Source: Pseudomonas marginalis (lineage in GTDB: Bacteria; Pseudomonadota; Gammaproteobacteria; Pseudomonadales; Pseudomonadaceae). From it: DNA of 64,000 bases. The stretch covers positions 744,001 through 808,000 of the forward strand of contig NZ_FNSU01000001.1 in NCBI RefSeq assembly GCF_900105325.1, given 5' to 3'. The position numbers were made by a program, and so were the translations under genes. Positions 60,427-64,000 of this stretch are shown here, in pieces (position 1 is the stretch's first letter; each line of letters begins with the position of its first letter). The notes under the pieces are model-generated. The model was not told the DNA's origin and searched no databases. It was given only the letters and a program-made list of their open reading frames with translations.

Positions 60427-61236
60427 ATGCTTAAACAACGAATCATCACAGCACTGATACTGTTGCCGATTGCCTTGTGCGGGTTTTTCCTGCTGGATGG
60501 CTCCGGCTTTGCGCTGTTTATCGGCCTGGTGGTCACCCTGGGTGCCTGGGAATGGGCGCGATTGGCAGGTTTCAATGCGCAGCTGCCGCGTGTGGCGTAT
60601 GCCCTTGTGGTGGCGGTACTGCTGTTTCTGATGCATACCCTGTCGAGCATTATCGTGCCCTGGGTGTTGGGGGCAGCGGTGCTGTGGTGGGCGCTTGCGA
60701 CCTACCTGGTGCTGACTTTTCCGCGCAGCAGTGGCCAGTGGTCCAGTGTCGCCAGCAAGCTGGTGATTGGCTTGTTGATTCTGTTGCCTGCCTGGCAAGG
60801 GCTGGTGGAGATCAAGAATTCGCCGATGGGTAACTGGCTGATCATGGCGGTGATGGTGCTGGTCTGGGGCGCAGACATCGGCGCCTACTTCTCTGGCCGG
60901 GCATTCGGCAAGCGCAAGCTGGCGCCGTCAGTCAGTCCGGGCAAGAGTTGGGAAGGCGTGTATGGCGGCCTGGCGTTGACGCTGGTGATCACGCTTGTGG
61001 TGGGTCTGGTGCGCGACTGGTCGGCGAAGGAAATCTTCCTGGCCCTGCTGGGTACGGCCATCGTCGTATTTATCTCGGTGGTCGGTGATCTCACCGAAAG
61101 CATGTTCAAGCGCCAGGCCGGGATCAAGGACAGCAGCAACCTGCTGCCGGGTCATGGCGGGGTGCTGGATCGTATCGATAGCCTTACCGCAGCCATCCCG
61201 ATCTTTGCCGTGCTGTTGTGGATGACCGCTTCGTGA
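60427..61236 (+). CDS. cdsA: Phosphatidate cytidylyltransferase (CDP-diglyceride synthase)
   Basis: 269 residues with about eight membrane helices (ALILLPIALCGFFLLDGSGF at the N terminus; LVIGLLILLPAWQGL). The family signature is in the C-terminal third: VSPGKSWEGVYGGLALTLVI and KRQAGIKDSSNLLPGHGGVL followed by DRIDSLTAAIPIF. Makes CDP-diacylglycerol for phospholipid synthesis at the inner membrane. The stop overlaps the dxr start by four bases. Confidence 0.96.
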   Translation: MLKQRIITALILLPIALCGFFLLDGSGFALFIGLVVTLGAWEWARLAGFNAQLPRVAYALVVAVLLFLMHTLSSIIVPWVLGAAVLWWALATYLVLTFPRSSGQWSSVASKLVIGLLILLPAWQGLVEIKNSPMGNWLIMAVMVLVWGADIGAYFSGRAFGKRKLAPSVSPGKSWEGVYGGLALTLVITLVVGLVRDWSAKEIFLALLGTAIVVFISVVGDLTESMFKRQAGIKDSSNLLPGHGGVLDRIDSLTAAIPIFAVLLWMTAS

Positions 61237-62423
61237 GCCGCCTGCAACAAGTGACCGTGCTGGGTGCAACCGGCTCGGTAGGGTTGAGCGCCCTGGATGT
61301 GATCGCTCGTCATCCCGACCGCTATCAAGTGTTTGCCCTGACCGGGTTCACCCGTCTCAGCGAACTGCTGGCACTGTGCGTGCGCCACGTGCCGCGCTTT
61401 GCTGTCGTGCCCGGGCGTTCGGCTGCACGGGGCCTGCAGGATGATCTGCGGGCTGCCGGGCTGGCCACTCAGGTGCTGGTGGGGGAGGAGGGGTTGTGCC
61501 AGGTCTCGGCCGATGCCGAGGTGGATACGGTGGTGGCCGCTATCGTCGGTGCCGCCGGCTTGCGTCCGACCTTGGCTGCCGTGGATGCGGGCAAGAAGAT
61601 CCTGCTGGCCAACAAAGAAGCGCTGGTGATGTCCGGCGCGCTCTTCATGCAGGCGGTGCGCAAGAGCGGCGCCGTATTGCTGCCCCTCGACAGTGAACAC
61701 AATGCGATCTTCCAATGCATGCCCGGCGACTTTGCTCGCGGCCTGGGACAGGTGGGTGTGCGTCGGATTCTGCTGACCGCGTCGGGTGGTCCTTTCCGGC
61801 AAACTCCCTTGGGGGAGTTGGAGCAGGTGTCTCCGGACCAGGCGTGCGCTCATCCTAACTGGTCGATGGGGCGCAAGATCTCCGTGGACTCGGCAAGCAT
61901 GATGAATAAAGGCCTGGAGTTGATCGAAGCCTGCTGGTTGTTCGATGCGCGACCGGATCAGGTCGAGGTGGTGATTCACCCGCAAAGTGTGATTCATTCA
62001 CTGGTCGACTACGTGGATGGCTCGGTATTGGCCCAATTGGGCAATCCGGATATGCGCACCCCGATCGCCAATGCCCTGGCCTGGCCGGAGCGAATTGATT
62101 CCGGCGTGGCGCCACTGGATCTGTTTGCCATTGCCCGCCTGGACTTCGAGGCGCCGGACGAGCAACGTTTTCCGTGCCTGCGTCTGGCACGTGAGGCCGC
62201 GGAGGCGGGTAACAGCGCGCCGGCGATGCTCAATGCGGCGAATGAAGTGGCCGTGGCGGCGTTTCTCGAACGGCGCATCCGCTTTCCGCAGATCGCGAGT
62301 ATCATCGAGGACGTCCTGAGTCTTGAGCCCGTGGTCGCGGTGAACGACCTCGGCGCGGTATTCGAGGCGGACACCAAGGCGCGCGCCTTGGCCGAGCAAT
62401 GGTTGGACCTCAACGCGCGTTAG
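61233..62423 (+). CDS. dxr: 1-deoxy-D-xylulose 5-phosphate reductoisomerase
   Basis: 396 residues from GTG 61233, which forms a GTGA overlap with the cdsA stop; the GTG at 61218 is less suitable. NADPH-binding VTVLGATGSVGLSALDVIAR, metal-binding LLPLDSEHNAIFQCMPGD, ASGGPFRQTPLGEL, and HPNWSMGRKISVDSASMMNK follow in order. It makes 2-C-methyl-D-erythritol 4-phosphate in the MEP isoprenoid pathway, which feeds uppS encoded two genes upstream. Confidence 0.96.
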   Translation: MSRLQQVTVLGATGSVGLSALDVIARHPDRYQVFALTGFTRLSELLALCVRHVPRFAVVPGRSAARGLQDDLRAAGLATQVLVGEEGLCQVSADAEVDTVVAAIVGAAGLRPTLAAVDAGKKILLANKEALVMSGALFMQAVRKSGAVLLPLDSEHNAIFQCMPGDFARGLGQVGVRRILLTASGGPFRQTPLGELEQVSPDQACAHPNWSMGRKISVDSASMMNKGLELIEACWLFDARPDQVEVVIHPQSVIHSLVDYVDGSVLAQLGNPDMRTPIANALAWPERIDSGVAPLDLFAIARLDFEAPDEQRFPCLRLAREAAEAGNSAPAMLNAANEVAVAAFLERRIRFPQIASIIEDVLSLEPVVAVNDLGAVFEADTKARALAEQWLDLNAR

Positions 62424-62477
62424 TCTTGTGGGCGCGATTGAGCCTTGGGGCACTGGATTGGAATGCGGAGAAATTAG

Positions 62478-63830
62478 ATGAGTGCGCTTTACATGATTGT
62501 CGGCACCCTGGTTGCTCTGGGTGTGCTGGTTACCTTCCACGAATTCGGCCACTTCTGGGTGGCACGTCGTTGCGGCGTCAAGGTACTGCGCTTTTCCGTC
62601 GGCTTCGGCATGCCGCTGGTTCGCTGGCACGACCGGCACGGCACCGAGTTCGTGATCGCGGCCATCCCGTTGGGTGGCTATGTCAAGATGCTCGATGAGC
62701 GTGAAGGCGAAGTGCCGGCCGATCAGGTGGACCAATCCTTCAATCGCAAGACCGTTCGTCAGCGTATCGCCATTGTTGCGGCCGGTCCGATCGCCAACTT
62801 CCTCCTGGCGATGCTGTTTTTCTGGGTCCTGGCCATGCTCGGCAGCGAGCAGGTGCGTCCTGTCATCGGCGCGGTCGAGGCGGACAGTATCGCCGCCAAG
62901 GCAGGTCTGGTCGCAGGGCAGGAAATTGTTTCCATTGATGGTGAGCCGACGACGGGTTGGGGCGCGGTCAATTTGCAGCTGGTACGTCGTTTGGGTGAAA
63001 GCGGCACCGTCAACGTCGTGGTGCGTGAGCAGGATTCCAGTGCCGAGACCCCGCGCACGTTGGCCTTGGACCATTGGCTCAAGGGCGCTGACGAGCCTGA
63101 TCCGATCAAGTCCCTGGGCATCCGTCCATGGCGTCCTGCGCTGCCGCCAGTGCTTGCCGAGCTGGATCCGAAGGGTCCGGCCCAGGCCGCGGGTCTGAAA
63201 ACCGGCGATCGCTTGCTGGCCCTCGATGGCCAGGCGTTGGGTGAGTGGCAGCAGGTAGTCGACCTGGTGCGCGTACGCCCTGATACAAGGATTGTGCTGA
63301 AAATTGAGCGTGACGGTGCTCAAATTGACGTCCCCGTGACCCTGGCGGTACGTGGGGAAGCCAAGGCGGCCGGGGGTTACCTGGGTGCAGGCGTCAAGAG
63401 TCCGGAGTGGCCGCCCTCGATGGTGCGTGAGGTCAGTTTCGGGCCGCTGGCGGCCATTGGCGAGGGTGCAAAACGCACCTGGACCATGAGTGTGCTGACC
63501 CTCGAATCCCTCAAGAAAATGTTGTTCGGCGAGCTCTCGGTAAAAAACTTGAGTGGACCGATAACCATTGCTAAAGTGGCGGGCGCTTCTGCCCAGTCGG
63601 GTGTCGCGGATTTCCTGAATTTCCTGGCTTATCTGAGTATCAGCCTGGGTGTTCTGAATTTGCTGCCCATTCCAGTATTGGATGGGGGGCATCTGTTGTT
63701 TTATCTGGTCGAGTGGGTGCGTGGTCGCCCCTTGTCGGATCGGGTGCAGGGTTGGGGGATACAGATCGGTATCAGCTTGGTGGTCGGGGTGATGTTATTA
63801 GCCTTGGTCAACGATCTGGGTCGACTGTAA
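62478..63830 (+). CDS. rseP: Site-2 metalloprotease RseP (MucP)
   Basis: 450 residues. Zinc site HEFGH (~22-26) in the first TM helix (LGVLVTFHEFGHFWVARRCG), a second metal ligand in NLLPIPVLDGGHLLFYL near the C terminus, and two tandem PDZ domains (~115-200 and ~220-305: KAGLVAGQEIVSIDGEP; QAAGLKTGDRLLALDGQA). It cleaves the anti-sigma factor (MucA/RseA) in the membrane and releases AlgU. Upstream of bamA, the usual order. Confidence 0.96.
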   Translation: MSALYMIVGTLVALGVLVTFHEFGHFWVARRCGVKVLRFSVGFGMPLVRWHDRHGTEFVIAAIPLGGYVKMLDEREGEVPADQVDQSFNRKTVRQRIAIVAAGPIANFLLAMLFFWVLAMLGSEQVRPVIGAVEADSIAAKAGLVAGQEIVSIDGEPTTGWGAVNLQLVRRLGESGTVNVVVREQDSSAETPRTLALDHWLKGADEPDPIKSLGIRPWRPALPPVLAELDPKGPAQAAGLKTGDRLLALDGQALGEWQQVVDLVRVRPDTRIVLKIERDGAQIDVPVTLAVRGEAKAAGGYLGAGVKSPEWPPSMVREVSFGPLAAIGEGAKRTWTMSVLTLESLKKMLFGELSVKNLSGPITIAKVAGASAQSGVADFLNFLAYLSISLGVLNLLPIPVLDGGHLLFYLVEWVRGRPLSDRVQGWGIQIGISLVVGVMLLALVNDLGRL

Positions 63831-63850
63831 CGCTTCGCTGAATTGCGAAT

Positions 63851-63875
63851 CTGCCGCATTTTGCGGCAGTTTGTT
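63851..63875 (+). terminator. Hairpin between rseP and bamA
   Basis: CTGCCGCA / TGCGGCAG with a 3-base loop followed by TTTGTTTA: a terminator-like element about 20 bases after rseP. It may attenuate read-through into bamA or end the upstream operon. Confidence 0.75.
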
Positions 63876-63904
63876 TATTGCCAGTTGGAATAAGAAAGGA
63901 CTTC

Positions 63905-64000
63905 ATGAAACGTCTGCTGCTAACTGCGGTTCTCACCGTATTGATGATCGCCGAAGTTCACGCCGAGTCCTTCACCATCTCCGATATTCGCGTCAACGGC
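63905..64000 (+). CDS. bamA: BamA, outer-membrane protein assembly factor (5' end only)
   Basis: Only the first 32 codons are inside the window. Signal peptide MKRLLLTAVLTVLMIAEVHA (cleavage after ~20), then ESFTISDIRVNG, the start of the first POTRA domain. AAAGGA lies 6 bases before the ATG. Position after rseP supports BamA (Opr86/Omp85), the Bam complex barrel that inserts outer-membrane proteins. Confidence 0.9.
   Translation, partial: MKRLLLTAVLTVLMIAEVHAESFTISDIRVNG

Noticed and set aside
61998..63692. 564-residue minus-strand frame over dxr and rseP
   Set aside because: Opposite two genes with complete catalytic motifs; composition is that of an antisense frame.

Overview
The window is a 64-kb piece of a chromosome from a Pseudomonas of the P. 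fluorescens group. The high-GC coding style, the gene order wsp - prfB - lysS - lptF-like - ppc - adk - tsaB - rsmJ - mexJK-like - plsB - dapD - dapC - glnD - map - rpsB-tsf-pyrH-frr-uppS-cdsA-dxr-rseP-bamA (known from P. aeruginosa), and fluorescens-type REP sequences all point there. This assignment rests on protein motifs and remembered gene order, not on a database search.

Layout. 1-1.07 kb: an IS481-type transposase, open across the left edge, with its terminal subrepeats, sitting directly upstream of the wsp operon. 1.2-9.6 kb: the complete seven-gene wsp chemosensory operon (wspABCDEFR), which controls c-di-GMP through the diguanylate cyclase WspR. 9.8-12.5 kb: prfB, with its programmed +1 frameshift, and lysS. 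12.6-16.4 kb: a TetR regulator, a lipoprotein, a QEGLA/HExxxH putative metallopeptidase, a lipoprotein hydrolase and a small membrane protein. 16.4-17.3 kb: a small accessory insert with two short genes, each preceded by a full-match HrpL-type promoter (GGAACC-N15-CCACNNA). One encodes a harpin/Hpa1-like Gly/Gln-rich protein, the other a 79-residue protein with an export-signal-like N terminus. No type III secretion genes are in the window, so these look like outlying members of an Hrp/Rsp regulon. 17.3-28.1 kb: OmpA-family and DUF4398 lipoproteins, ppc, adk, tsaB, several conserved hypotheticals and rsmJ. 28.2-33.1 kb: a TetR repressor divergent from an RND efflux pair (mexL-mexJK-like). 33.15-35.8 kb: a second accessory patch with a weaker third HrpL-like site, a small doubtful ORF, a LysE-family exporter and an AT-richer Fic-domain gene. 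35.8-45.1 kb, mostly on the minus strand: DUF4197, a YbaY-like lipoprotein, plsB, a cold-shock protein (plus strand), rlmA, dapE and an NdvB-like GH17-GT2 glucan synthase. 45.2-55.9 kb: tcdA facing csdE-csdA, dapD, an ArsC-like protein, a CPA1 antiporter, dapC, glnD and map. 56.2-64 kb: the rpsB-tsf, pyrH-frr-uppS-cdsA-dxr and rseP-bamA housekeeping block, with bamA cut by the right edge.

How the genes work together. The wsp genes form one translationally coupled pathway from surface sensing to c-di-GMP. dapD, dapC and dapE supply meso-diaminopimelate and lysine. csdA, csdE and tcdA (csdL) form the CSD sulfur-transfer/ct6A set. The right-hand block links translation (rpsB, tsf, frr), UMP kinase, phospholipid and isoprenoid synthesis (cdsA, dxr, uppS) and outer-membrane assembly (rseP, bamA). 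No rRNA, tRNA, CRISPR array, prophage or replication origin was recognised. Repeats are limited to REP palindromes and a second family built on CAAGCTG/CAAGCTA heptamers in intergenic gaps.
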